Shown here one piece after another: positions 29,976-38,434 of a DNA stretch of 64,000 bases. How positions within the stretch are numbered: position 1 is the first letter of the stretch; each line of letters starts with the position of its first letter. The notes beneath the pieces are model-generated. The model was not told where the DNA came from. It did no database searches and saw only the letters and a program-made list of their open reading frames with translations. Source of the stretch: Buchnera aphidicola (Thelaxes californica) (GTDB lineage Bacteria > Pseudomonadota > Gammaproteobacteria > Enterobacterales > Enterobacteriaceae); NCBI RefSeq assembly GCF_005080825.1, contig NZ_CP034852.1, positions 74,203 to 138,202 of the forward strand, in the 5' to 3' direction. The translations under genes were made by a program, and so were the position numbers.

Positions 29976-32195
29976 GTGATGATTCTTGAAATAGTTATAC
30001 CAATTTTATCTCACCGATGTTTTTATTATATGTGTAATTCATATACGATCGTGCCTAAAATTGGAGTGAGAGTACAAGTTCCATTTAGAAATCGATTGTT
30101 AATTGGAATTGTATTACGATATCATAATAAATTTAAAATAAGTCATTTAATAAAATATAAATTAAAGAGTATCGATACAGTAATAGACACACATTCTTTA
30201 TTTGGAACAAGTTTATGGAATCTTTTAATATGGTATTCTAATTATTCTCATATTTACCTTGGAAAAATTGTATTAAATATTCTTCCTTTATTATTAAGAA
30301 AAGGAATAATTTATACAAAAAAATATTTATGTTGGAGTATTACTGATTCTGGTAAAAAAAAATTACAATTACCTAGTAAATTGGGAAAAAAACAAATATT
30401 TACTTTATCTTTATTAAAGAAAAAAAATATTTATAATTTAGAAATAAAAAAATATAAAATTAGCAATGCTGTTTTATCTTCTTTATCTATTAAAGGTTTT
30501 TGTATATTACAGAAAACACATTATGTACAAAAAATTGTTTATGTTTTTCAGAGAAAACATTATCCTAATTTAAATATTTTGTTTTTAAAAGAGATAGAAA
30601 AAATTTTAAAAAAAAATAAATATACTTGTCCTTTTTATTTTTCAGATATAAATTTTCTACAAAAAGTAGAAGTCTATTTATTTTTATTATACTTAATATT
30701 AAATAAAGGACAAACTAGTCTTTTGATTGTTCCTTGTACGAATACAACTTTGGTGTATTATATTAAAAATTTTTTTTATGATAATTATGATGTTGATGTA
30801 TTAATTTATGATACTAAGTTAAATGAAACAAAAAAAATAAAGATTTGGGATTTTAGTAAAACGTCTATTCCGAAAATTATTATTTCCACAAAAATGGGTA
30901 TTTTTTTACCTTTAACAAAATTAGGATTAATCATTGTTGATGAAGAATGTGATTTAAATCATATTTATTATAATAAATTTATTTTTAATGCAAAATTAGT
31001 AGCTATAGAAAGAGCAAAAAAAGAAAATATCCCTATTTTTTTAACGTCTTCATCTTTAAGTATCACATCCTATAAAGAAATTGTAGAAAAAAGATATCAT
31101 GAAATAAGAGTATCAGTTTTTCAAGAAAAAATTACAAAATATCATGTATATAAAAATACTTTAATTTATTTAAAGAAAGAGAGAAATATAGGAATTTATT
31201 CTGTTCAACTAATTAAAATAATAAGTAGACATCTTTTAAAAAATACAGTTATTTTGTTAATTTTAGAAGATAATAATATATTTTATAATCTATTGCAATG
31301 TGATAATTGTAAAAAAATGTTACAATGTTTTAGGTGTAATAATTATTATAAATTTAATAAAAGTTGCAATAATTTATTTTGTCCTTATTGTTTTTGTCAA
31401 GAAAACATTCCTAATTTTTGTATATACTGTGGTTTTTTTTCTTTTTCTGTTCGTTTATTTGATATAGAGTTAGCAAAAAAATATTTAAGTGACATTTTTC
31501 CAAATGTAAAGATATTATCTTTTTCCAAAAATATTACTTCTGAAGAAATTAAAAAAAATGTTGATAAAAATTATTGTTTAGATTTTTGTTCTTCAACAAT
31601 TATTTTATCTACCCCTGATTTTGCAAATCGTTTTTTAATTAAAAATGTTTCTTTAGTGGCATTTCTATCTTTAGAAAAATATTTATATTCTAATAACTTC
31701 AGGTCTATTGAATATTGTGGAAAATTGTATTACAGTGTTCTGTTTGTTTTAATGAATTCAAAATTAAAAATAAGAACAGTTATTCAAACACCAGAAGAAA
31801 ATTTTTTATTAACTACATTATTTAAAAAAAATTATTCTTATTTTTTAAATGAATTGTGTAAAAATAGAAAAAATTTATTATTACCTCCATTTCGTTATCA
31901 CACAGTTATATGGTTTGAATGTATTCAAGAACAAGTTATCATTCTTTTCACAAAATATTTTAAAAAAATATTATGTAAAAAATTATTATTGTTTGCACCA
32001 GATTTAATAATTATTGGTCCGGAATTAATTAAAAAAAGAAAATATACAAATTGTTATTATTCAAAAATTTTATTTTCGTATTTTTCTATAACATTTTTAC
32101 AAAATATTTTAGTTTTTTTTTCAAAAAAAATAAGTGTTCATTCACAATTTAAAGATATAAATTTTTTATTTGATGTAGATAGTGAAAAAAATTAA
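29976..32195 (+). CDS. priA: PriA-like primosomal protein with eroded helicase motifs
   Basis: PriA restarts stalled replication forks: it binds fork DNA, uses ATP to unwind, and loads PriB, DnaT and DnaB. The 739-residue frame is full length (E. coli 732) and keeps the N-terminal DNA-binding region (VQVPFRNRLLIGIV) and all eight zinc cysteines (residues about 442-485). The ATPase is gone: the P-loop GVTGSGKTE is replaced around residues 222-231 (30639-30668) by FSDINFLQKV, with only the lysine aligned; DEEH is DEEC (322-325); GSATP, the KGHHFPD segment and AGRAGRAG have no counterpart. Start is GTG 29976 or ATG 29979. It could be a helicase-dead loader or a gene late in decay. Confidence 0.85.
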   Translation: MMILEIVIPILSHRCFYYMCNSYTIVPKIGVRVQVPFRNRLLIGIVLRYHNKFKISHLIKYKLKSIDTVIDTHSLFGTSLWNLLIWYSNYSHIYLGKIVLNILPLLLRKGIIYTKKYLCWSITDSGKKKLQLPSKLGKKQIFTLSLLKKKNIYNLEIKKYKISNAVLSSLSIKGFCILQKTHYVQKIVYVFQRKHYPNLNILFLKEIEKILKKNKYTCPFYFSDINFLQKVEVYLFLLYLILNKGQTSLLIVPCTNTTLVYYIKNFFYDNYDVDVLIYDTKLNETKKIKIWDFSKTSIPKIIISTKMGIFLPLTKLGLIIVDEECDLNHIYYNKFIFNAKLVAIERAKKENIPIFLTSSSLSITSYKEIVEKRYHEIRVSVFQEKITKYHVYKNTLIYLKKERNIGIYSVQLIKIISRHLLKNTVILLILEDNNIFYNLLQCDNCKKMLQCFRCNNYYKFNKSCNNLFCPYCFCQENIPNFCIYCGFFSFSVRLFDIELAKKYLSDIFPNVKILSFSKNITSEEIKKNVDKNYCLDFCSSTIILSTPDFANRFLIKNVSLVAFLSLEKYLYSNNFRSIEYCGKLYYSVLFVLMNSKLKIRTVIQTPEENFLLTTLFKKNYSYFLNELCKNRKNLLLPPFRYHTVIWFECIQEQVIILFTKYFKKILCKKLLLFAPDLIIIGPELIKKRKYTNCYYSKILFSYFSITFLQNILVFFSKKISVHSQFKDINFLFDVDSEKN

Positions 32196-32281
32196 AAAAT
32201 TTAATATAAAAAAATTTGTATCAATTCAATAATAAGAGTTTTATTTAATAACATTGATTTATTATAGGATTTTTTTTTACA

Positions 32282-33559
32282 ATGAATATTATAGAAGAAT
32301 TACATCAAAAAAATTTAATTTTTAATATTTCAAATAATCAAGATTTAATAAAAAAAATTAATGAGAAAAGTATTTCATTATATTGTGGTTTTGATCCTAC
32401 AGCAGAAAGTTTACACGTTGGACATTTATTACCTTTGTTAGTGTTGAGGTTATTTCAAAAATGTGGACATAAACCAATAGTTTTAATTGGAGGAGCTACT
32501 AGCTTAATAGGTGATCCTAGTTTTAAAGAGAAAAAAAGAGAAGATATTTGTTTTGAAGTAATAAAAATTTGGGAAAAAAATATTGTTACTCAAATAAAAA
32601 AATTTTTAAATTTTAATCATCATTGTAATTCAGCATTAATAATAAATAATTATGAATGGTTTAATGAGATTAATTTATTAACCTTTTTAAAAGATATTGG
32701 AAAATATTTTTCTATTAATAGCATGATTAATAAAGAGTCAGTAAAAAAAAGAATTCAACGAATTGATCAAGGTATTTCTTTTACAGAATTTTCTTATAGT
32801 TTATTACAGGCGTATGATTATTTTTTTTTGTATAAAAAATATCACACTATTCTTCAAATAGGAGGATCTGATCAATGGGGAAATATTGTTTCAGGTATTA
32901 ATTTAATTCGAAAAAAATTAAACAAACAAGTTTTTGGTTTAACTATTCCTTTATTTATTAAATCTAATGGAAAAAAATTTGGAAAAACTGAATCAGGAAA
33001 TATTTGGTTAGATCCTAAAAAAACCACTCCATATGAATTTTATCAATTTTGGATGAATATCACTGATAGTGAAGCTTTATATTTTGCTAATATTTTAAAT
33101 ATTACTTCAATGCATGAAGTAAATACTTTTCAAAAAAAAGATAAAAATTTAATAATAGAAATGAAAAAAATATTAGCAAAAGAAATAACTATTTTAGTTC
33201 ATGGAAAAAAAGAATATACAATAGCAAAAAATATTTCTAATAATTTATTTTCCAATAATATTATTGGATTAGAAGAATCAGATTTTCAATGTTTTTTCAC
33301 AAATAGTTCTATTAAAAATATTCCTATCTTTTATTTCAAATATGTAGATAATATACAGTTAAGAAAATTATTAACAGAAGTAAAGTTGTCTACTTCTTGG
33401 AAACATGCTTCTAATTTAATTGTATCTAAAGGAATTAAAATTAATGGAAAAATAGAAAGTAATTCTAATTATTTTATTACATGTAAAGATGTTTTATTTA
33501 AAAAATATACTATTTTATGTAAAGGTAAGAAAAAATTTATACTTGTAAAATGGATATAA
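32282..33559 (+). CDS. tyrS: Tyrosyl-tRNA synthetase
   Basis: Class I synthetase, 425 residues (E. coli 424). CGFDPTAESLHVGHLL carries the HIGH-type motif (His45, His48). GGSDQWGNI and the KFGKTESGNIWLD loop (KMSKS equivalent) follow. The C-terminal S4-like RNA-binding domain (about 360-425) is present with KLSTSWKHASNLIVSKGIKING-type residues. It converges on sufA with a 9 bp gap. Confidence 0.96.
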   Translation: MNIIEELHQKNLIFNISNNQDLIKKINEKSISLYCGFDPTAESLHVGHLLPLLVLRLFQKCGHKPIVLIGGATSLIGDPSFKEKKREDICFEVIKIWEKNIVTQIKKFLNFNHHCNSALIINNYEWFNEINLLTFLKDIGKYFSINSMINKESVKKRIQRIDQGISFTEFSYSLLQAYDYFFLYKKYHTILQIGGSDQWGNIVSGINLIRKKLNKQVFGLTIPLFIKSNGKKFGKTESGNIWLDPKKTTPYEFYQFWMNITDSEALYFANILNITSMHEVNTFQKKDKNLIIEMKKILAKEITILVHGKKEYTIAKNISNNLFSNNIIGLEESDFQCFFTNSSIKNIPIFYFKYVDNIQLRKLLTEVKLSTSWKHASNLIVSKGIKINGKIESNSNYFITCKDVLFKKYTILCKGKKKFILVKWI

Positions 33560-33568
33560 AAATGAATT

Positions 33569-33931
33569 TTATAATTTCATTTCAAAACTTTCTCCACAAC
33601 CACATGTACTTTGTGTTTTAGGATTAAGTATTTTTATTTGTTTATTTAAACCTTGTTGTACAATATCTATTGTTGTTCCTTCAATTATTTTACATATTTT
33701 TAGAGGTATAAAAAAATTTATTTTTTTTATGATAATTTTTTTATTTTTTTGTTCAGAAAAAAAATTTTTATTACTGTTTTTGTAAATTAATTCGAAAGTA
33801 TATTTAAATCCTGCACATCCTGATTTTTTAATATTGATTAAAATTCCAATATTATTTTTTTCATTTTTTTTTATTATTGAATATATATATTCATATGCCG
33901 GCTGAGTAACTGTAATTATATTCCATTCCAT
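33569..33931 (-). CDS. sufA: A-type iron-sulfur carrier, SufA-like
   Basis: A-type carriers pass Fe-S clusters to target proteins. The three cluster cysteines are visible: KSGCAGFKY near residue 38 and the C-terminal STCGCGESF. The end (IVQQGLNKQIKILNPKTQ before the Cys motif) resembles E. coli SufA (VREGLNQIFKFHNPK) more than ErpA or IscA, and the neighbours tyrS and aroH fit the E. coli 38-minute region where sufA lies. No sufBCDSE genes are nearby. ErpA remains the alternative name. The centre of the protein has a lysine-rich insertion. Confidence 0.85.
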   Translation of the reverse strand: MEWNIITVTQPAYEYIYSIIKKNEKNNIGILINIKKSGCAGFKYTFELIYKNSNKNFFSEQKNKKIIIKKINFFIPLKICKIIEGTTIDIVQQGLNKQIKILNPKTQSTCGCGESFEMKL

Positions 33932-34271
33932 AATATTTTACACATATTTTATTTTATTAAATAAATGTTGAATATTTATTTAGTATACATTACCCTAAAT
34001 AAATTATATTTTAATGTATTTTTGATATATAAAATACATATTTTTTTAATATTTAAAATTATATTCTTTTTGATATTTTCAATCAACTATTTTATATATT
34101 TTTATATAAAAAAATTTTTTAAAAAACAAAGCGTTAATTTTTTTCAAATTATTTTAAAAAATTCTATAATTTTTATTTAAATTATTTTTTACATCATTAT
34201 TATACATAATTATGACTATTAAATACAATTATAATTATATTAATATCATTAAAATAATTATATTTAAAAAC

Positions 34272-34323
34272 ATTTATTAACAATAATTATATTATATTAT
34301 AAATATAATTATTGTTAATAAAT
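34272..34323. repeat. Perfect 22-bp inverted repeat
   Basis: 34272-34293 is the exact reverse complement of 34302-34323, with an 8-nt spacer (34294-34301). The arms contain TTAACAATAA. It is the longest perfect separated inverted repeat I found here, with only two G-C pairs. No T-run follows on either strand. Confidence 0.75.
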
Positions 34324-34376
34324 TTGAAAAATATTTAATGATATTACTCATATTTTATATACATATGATATCTATT

Positions 34377-34424
34377 TTTATTGTTTATTTTTAACAATAA
34401 ATTTTTTTATAAAAAAATTTATTG
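34377..34424. repeat. Three-arm repeat able to form two alternative hairpins
   Basis: 34377-34385 (TTTATTGTT) pairs with 34393-34401 (AACAATAAA), 9 bp. The same 34395-34401 bases can instead pair with 34418-34424 as part of a 14-bp hairpin (34395-34408 with 34411-34424). The two folds exclude each other, as in attenuators. A regulatory role is only a possibility. Confidence 0.5.
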
Positions 34425-35185
34425 AATTAATTTAAAAAATCTAAATTTTATTTAGATGACTGTTATTTTTTTCTTATTTTTTTTCTTATTTTTATTTCTC
34501 ATTTTCTCTCTTTTAAAAAACTAAAACATTTTTTTAATTAAATCACATATTTGTCTTAAAAAATATTCATTGATGATTTTTTAATCATAAAAAAGATATT
34601 TTTTCATTTATTTATTTTTGTTTTTTTTTTTTTTGAAAGGTATATTTCTTATATAAAAAATGATTTAAAATTAATAATAATAACAATTATTATCATAATA
34701 ATATCAACATTATATTTTCATATATATGATAAAATTTTTTGTTAGTCTTGTTTTCAAGATATTATGTAAGGTACAATTCTATTAATTTTTTATTATTTTA
34801 TTATTTTTATTTTTTTATTTTTGTTAATGTATTTCATTTAAAAATAATTTTTTTAATGTTTAATTTTTTTAAAAATATTTAATATATAATTTTGGTATTA
34901 TTAATTAGATATTTTTTCAATATATTTTTATTAATCATTTTTTATTTTATATAATTTTGTATTTATTTTTATTATATATTATAAATATATTAATATTAAT
35001 AATTATTTGTATTATTTTTTATTTTTTAATTTTATATTTTTATTAAAAATTTATATAAAAATGTTGGATAAAAATTATAATTTGTAACATTTTTTATAGA
35101 AAAATAATAATAATATTTTTAATCATACTTATGATAATTTTTTTCAGTTCTTTAATATCACTATTCTTTTTTTTCCTTCCTCATG

Positions 35186-35211
35186 TTTTATAACAATTTT
35201 TTGTTATAAAA
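35186..35211. repeat. 11-bp hairpin in the aroH upstream region
   Basis: 35186-35196 pairs perfectly with 35201-35211 around a TTTT loop. It lies 120 nt upstream of the aroH start, after a pyrimidine-rich stretch. The role is unknown. Confidence 0.45.
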
Positions 35212-35259
35212 AATATTATTCCAATATTTATCTTAATATTTTATAATTTTAAAAAAAAC

Positions 35260-35293
35260 AATATTAAATATTAAATATTTAATATTTAATATT
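35260..35293. promoter_or_regulatory. 34-bp perfect palindrome just upstream of aroH
   Basis: The sequence reads the same on both strands for 34 bases, built of AATATT and TTTAA units repeated (AATATTAAATATTAAAT and its mirror). It ends 37 nt before the aroH ATG, so it would lie in the promoter or 5' leader. It does not resemble the TrpR operator (no CTAGT core). It may be a cruciform, a leader hairpin or an AT-repeat accident. Confidence 0.5.
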
Positions 35294-35330
35294 AATTTTT
35301 ATTTTTGATAATTTTTTTTTAGAGAAAAAC

Positions 35331-36377
35331 ATGAAAAAAACAGATGAATTGAGAACAATCAGAATTGATCCTTTAATTACACCATTAGAATTAGCAAAAC
35401 GTTATGTAATAACTCCTGAAATTATGGATAATGTTATCCAATCGCGAGCACATATTTCTGATATTATTACTGGAAAAGATTCAAGATTACTTGTTGTAAT
35501 TGGTCCTTGTTCTGTTCACGATCCTTTAGCAGCTGTTGAATATGCATCTAAACTATATGAATTGCGTAAAAAATATGCGGATCGTTTAGAAATTATTATG
35601 CGGACTTATTTTGAAAAACCAAGAACTGTAGTAGGTTGGAAAGGATTAATTTCTGATCCTGATTTAGATGGAAGTTTTAGAGTTAATAAAGGTTTATCTA
35701 TTGCGAGAAAATTATTATTAGATATTAATAAATTAGGTATGCCTGCAGCAACAGAATTTTTAGATATGGTTATAGGTCAATTTATCGCGGATTTAATTAG
35801 TTGGGGAGCTATTGGAGCTAGAACTACTGAAAGTCAAATTCATAGAGAAATGGCTTCTGCTTTATCTTGTCCTGTAGGTTTTAAAAATGGAACAGATGGA
35901 AATATAAGAATAGCTATTGATGCTATCCGAGCAACTCAAGTGAGACATTTATTTTTAGCTCCTAATAAAAATGGACAAATGACTATTAATCATACTAGTG
36001 GAAATCCATTTGGTCATATAATTATGCGTGGTGGAAAACAACCAAATTATCATACAAAAGATATACAACAAGCAGTTAATTTGTTAAATGAATTTAATCT
36101 TCCAGAATATTTAATGGTAGATTTTAGTCATGCAAATTGTTTAAAAGAACCATTACGTCAGATGGAAGTATCTCAATCAATTTGTAAACAAATTCGAAAT
36201 GGAATGAAGCAAATTTGTGGTGTAATGATAGAAAGTTTTTTAGTTGAAGGCACTCAAAATGTTATTCCAGGACAATCATTACAATATGGTCAATCTATTA
36301 CTGATCCATGTTTAAGTTGGAAAGATAGTGAAATTTTAATTGATCAATTAGCACAAGCGTTAGATTCTAGATTTTAA
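35331..36377 (+). CDS. aroH: DAHP synthase, AroH type
   Basis: It joins phosphoenolpyruvate and erythrose 4-phosphate in the first step of aromatic synthesis. It has 348 residues, the same as E. coli AroH, and the N-terminus TDELRT.RI and the end CLSWKDSE..IDQLAQALDSRF match the tryptophan-type isozyme best. Metal and substrate motifs: VIGPCSVHD, RTYFEKPRTVVGWKGLISDPD, GARTTESQIHREMASALSCPVGFKNGTDG split in the usual order, and DFSHANC. AGAG precedes the ATG. It is one of the best conserved proteins in the window, as expected for a nutrient-supply gene. Confidence 0.95.
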   Translation: MKKTDELRTIRIDPLITPLELAKRYVITPEIMDNVIQSRAHISDIITGKDSRLLVVIGPCSVHDPLAAVEYASKLYELRKKYADRLEIIMRTYFEKPRTVVGWKGLISDPDLDGSFRVNKGLSIARKLLLDINKLGMPAATEFLDMVIGQFIADLISWGAIGARTTESQIHREMASALSCPVGFKNGTDGNIRIAIDAIRATQVRHLFLAPNKNGQMTINHTSGNPFGHIIMRGGKQPNYHTKDIQQAVNLLNEFNLPEYLMVDFSHANCLKEPLRQMEVSQSICKQIRNGMKQICGVMIESFLVEGTQNVIPGQSLQYGQSITDPCLSWKDSEILIDQLAQALDSRF

Positions 36378-36386
36378 TAATTTTAC

Positions 36387-36414
36387 ATATGCCAGTTAGT
36401 ATTTACTGGCATAT
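36387..36414 (+). terminator. Hairpin after aroH
   Basis: A 10-bp perfect stem (36387-36396 with 36405-36414) with four G-C pairs and an 8-nt loop, starting 9 nt after the aroH stop. A T-rich stretch follows only after about 15 nt. Probably the aroH terminator or an mRNA-end stabiliser. Confidence 0.5.
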
Positions 36415-36499
36415 TGATATTGTAATTTATTTTTTATCAATATTTTTAAAAAAAATTATTAGTAAATATCGTTTATATACATTATTTTAAGGATAAAAT

Positions 36500-38431
36500 A
36501 TGCCGGTTATTACTTTTCTTGATGGAACAAAATGTACATATGAAGAAAATGTTTCTTTTATACAAGTGTTAAAAGATTATAAACCGGATTTAATCAGTTC
36601 TTGTGTGGGTGGATTAGTTAACCATGATACAGTGATTCATATTAATACTATTTTAAATCATGATGTTTGTATATCTGTAATTTGTAATAAAGATGTATAT
36701 GCTATGAATTTAATTCGTGTTACATGTGGTCATTTATTAGGTTATGCAGTAAAACAATTATGGCCTGATATTCAATTGGTTCAGTTTACTTTGACTAAAA
36801 ATGGATTTTTTTATGATTTTGATACTCAAAAAAATTTTAGTAAAATTGAATTGCAAACAATTGAAAATAAAATGAAAGAATTGTCATTATTAAAATATGA
36901 TATTAAATTTAAAATGTTTTCTATTCAAGATGCAAAAAAATATTTTTTTGATCAACCTTATAAGATAAACATAATACAAAATAGTATAAAAGAAGATAAT
37001 AAAAATATTACTGTTTATTTTCATAATGATCATCCTGATATTTTTTTGAATTTAACACAAGCTTCTAATATATCTTTTTGTACTTATTTTAAAGTGGAAA
37101 AATGTTCTGGAATATATTGGAATAAAGATAAAAAACAAAAAGTATTACAGAGAATATATGTAATTTCTTGGCCTAATAGTGAACTATATAATAGTTATTT
37201 TAGTCAAATATCTTCTTTAAAAAAAAGAGATCATAGAATTTTAGCAAAAAAATTAGATTTATATCATATGCAAGATGATGTTCCAGGAATGGTTTTTTGG
37301 CATTCCAAAGGTTGGTCGATATTTAAAGAATTACAAAATTTTATTCGATTAAAATTAACTGATAATGAATATGAAGAAGTTAAAACTCCAATTATTATTA
37401 ATAAAAAAATGTGGGAAAAAAGTGGACATTGGGAAAATTATAATACTTCCATGTTTACTACTTTTTCTGAAAAAAAAGAGTATTGTATTAAGCCAATGAG
37501 TTGTCCAGCTCATATACAAATTTTTAATCATGGTTTAAAATCATATAAAGATTTACCTATTCGTATGTCTGAATTTGGTCATTGTCACCGTAATGAATAT
37601 TCAGGAAGTTTACATGGTTTATTAAGAGTAAGAGAATTTACTCAAGATGATGGACATATATTTTGTTCAAAAAATCAAATTAGAAAAGAAATTGAAAAAT
37701 GTATCATAATGATTTTAGATATTTATCGTATTTTTGGTTTTAAAAAAATTGATATAAAACTTGCTACTCGACCTATAAAACGTATAGGAGATGAACAAAC
37801 TTGGGATCAAGCAGAGCAAGATTTATTATTTGTATTAAAAAAAAATAAGTTGTCATTTGAATTAAAATCAGGCGAAGGTGCATTTTATGGACCAAAAATA
37901 GAACTAGTATTAGAAGATTCTTTAAGACGTAGTTGGCAATGTGGTACGATACAATTAGATTTTTATTTACCTAAATTATTAAATGCAGTATATATTAATA
38001 AAGATAATAAAAAAGAAAATCCAATATTAATACATAGAGCAATTTTAGGTTCTATAGAAAGATTTATAGGTATTTTGATCGAAGAATATAATGGTATTTT
38101 TCCTGTATGGTTAGCTCCGATACAAGTAATATTAATTAGTGTTGCAGAAGAATATTATTTATATATTCATGAAATTAAAAAACAATTAATTTGTGTAGGA
38201 ATTCGTACTGTAATCGATACAAGAGCTGTATCTATGAAATTTAAAATTAGAGAACATGTACTTGCAAAAGTTCCGTATATATTAGTATGTGGAAAAAAAG
38301 AACGATTAGAAAATAAAATTAGTATACGTACAAATACGGGAATAAAAATAAATTTATTAGAATTAAAAAAATTTATTTCTCATGTTACATTAGAAATTAA
38401 CACTCGTAGTAATATTAATTGGGAGGTATAA
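36500..38431 (+). CDS. thrS: Threonyl-tRNA synthetase with eroded editing site
   Basis: Class II synthetase, 643 residues (E. coli 642). The N-terminal TGS domain (1-62), catalytic core (zinc ligands Cys in PMSCPAH, His in GSLHGL and His in ILIHRAILGS) and anticodon domain are complete. The N2 editing domain, which removes serine from tRNA-Thr, keeps its length but not its active site: E. coli HxxxH (73, 77) is His78...Tyr82 here, Cys182 is Phe and His186 is Thr (codons at 36743, 37043, 37055). AAGGA precedes the ATG. infC starts 3 nt after the stop. Confidence 0.96.
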   Translation: MPVITFLDGTKCTYEENVSFIQVLKDYKPDLISSCVGGLVNHDTVIHINTILNHDVCISVICNKDVYAMNLIRVTCGHLLGYAVKQLWPDIQLVQFTLTKNGFFYDFDTQKNFSKIELQTIENKMKELSLLKYDIKFKMFSIQDAKKYFFDQPYKINIIQNSIKEDNKNITVYFHNDHPDIFLNLTQASNISFCTYFKVEKCSGIYWNKDKKQKVLQRIYVISWPNSELYNSYFSQISSLKKRDHRILAKKLDLYHMQDDVPGMVFWHSKGWSIFKELQNFIRLKLTDNEYEEVKTPIIINKKMWEKSGHWENYNTSMFTTFSEKKEYCIKPMSCPAHIQIFNHGLKSYKDLPIRMSEFGHCHRNEYSGSLHGLLRVREFTQDDGHIFCSKNQIRKEIEKCIIMILDIYRIFGFKKIDIKLATRPIKRIGDEQTWDQAEQDLLFVLKKNKLSFELKSGEGAFYGPKIELVLEDSLRRSWQCGTIQLDFYLPKLLNAVYINKDNKKENPILIHRAILGSIERFIGILIEEYNGIFPVWLAPIQVILISVAEEYYLYIHEIKKQLICVGIRTVIDTRAVSMKFKIREHVLAKVPYILVCGKKERLENKISIRTNTGIKINLLELKKFISHVTLEINTRSNINWEV

Positions 38432-38434
38432 AAT

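Larger units (their letters stand above)
33932..35330. other. 1.4 kb gene-free AT-rich region with inverted repeats
   Basis: The largest gap in the window, between sufA and aroH. A 71-codon frame at 33965-34180 is hydrophobic and low in complexity, with no family match, and I do not call it. Four strong inverted repeats occur (34272-34323, 34377-34424, 35186-35211, 35260-35293), several built on the motif TTAACAATAA and its complement. The centre (34440-34640) has pyrimidine-rich tracts such as TTTTCTTATTTTTATTTCTCATTTTCTCTC split across lines. No tRNA or rRNA fold is seen. Confidence 0.6.

Noticed and set aside
29976-32195. priA as an outright pseudogene
   Set aside because: 739 codons without a stop in such AT-rich DNA, with all eight zinc cysteines kept, argues for selection; helicase loss alone does not show the gene is dead.
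33965-34180. 71-codon hydrophobic open frame after sufA
   Set aside because: It is made almost only of Phe, Ile, Leu, Asn, Lys and Tyr, as expected for random translation of AT-rich DNA, and no ribosome binding site precedes it.
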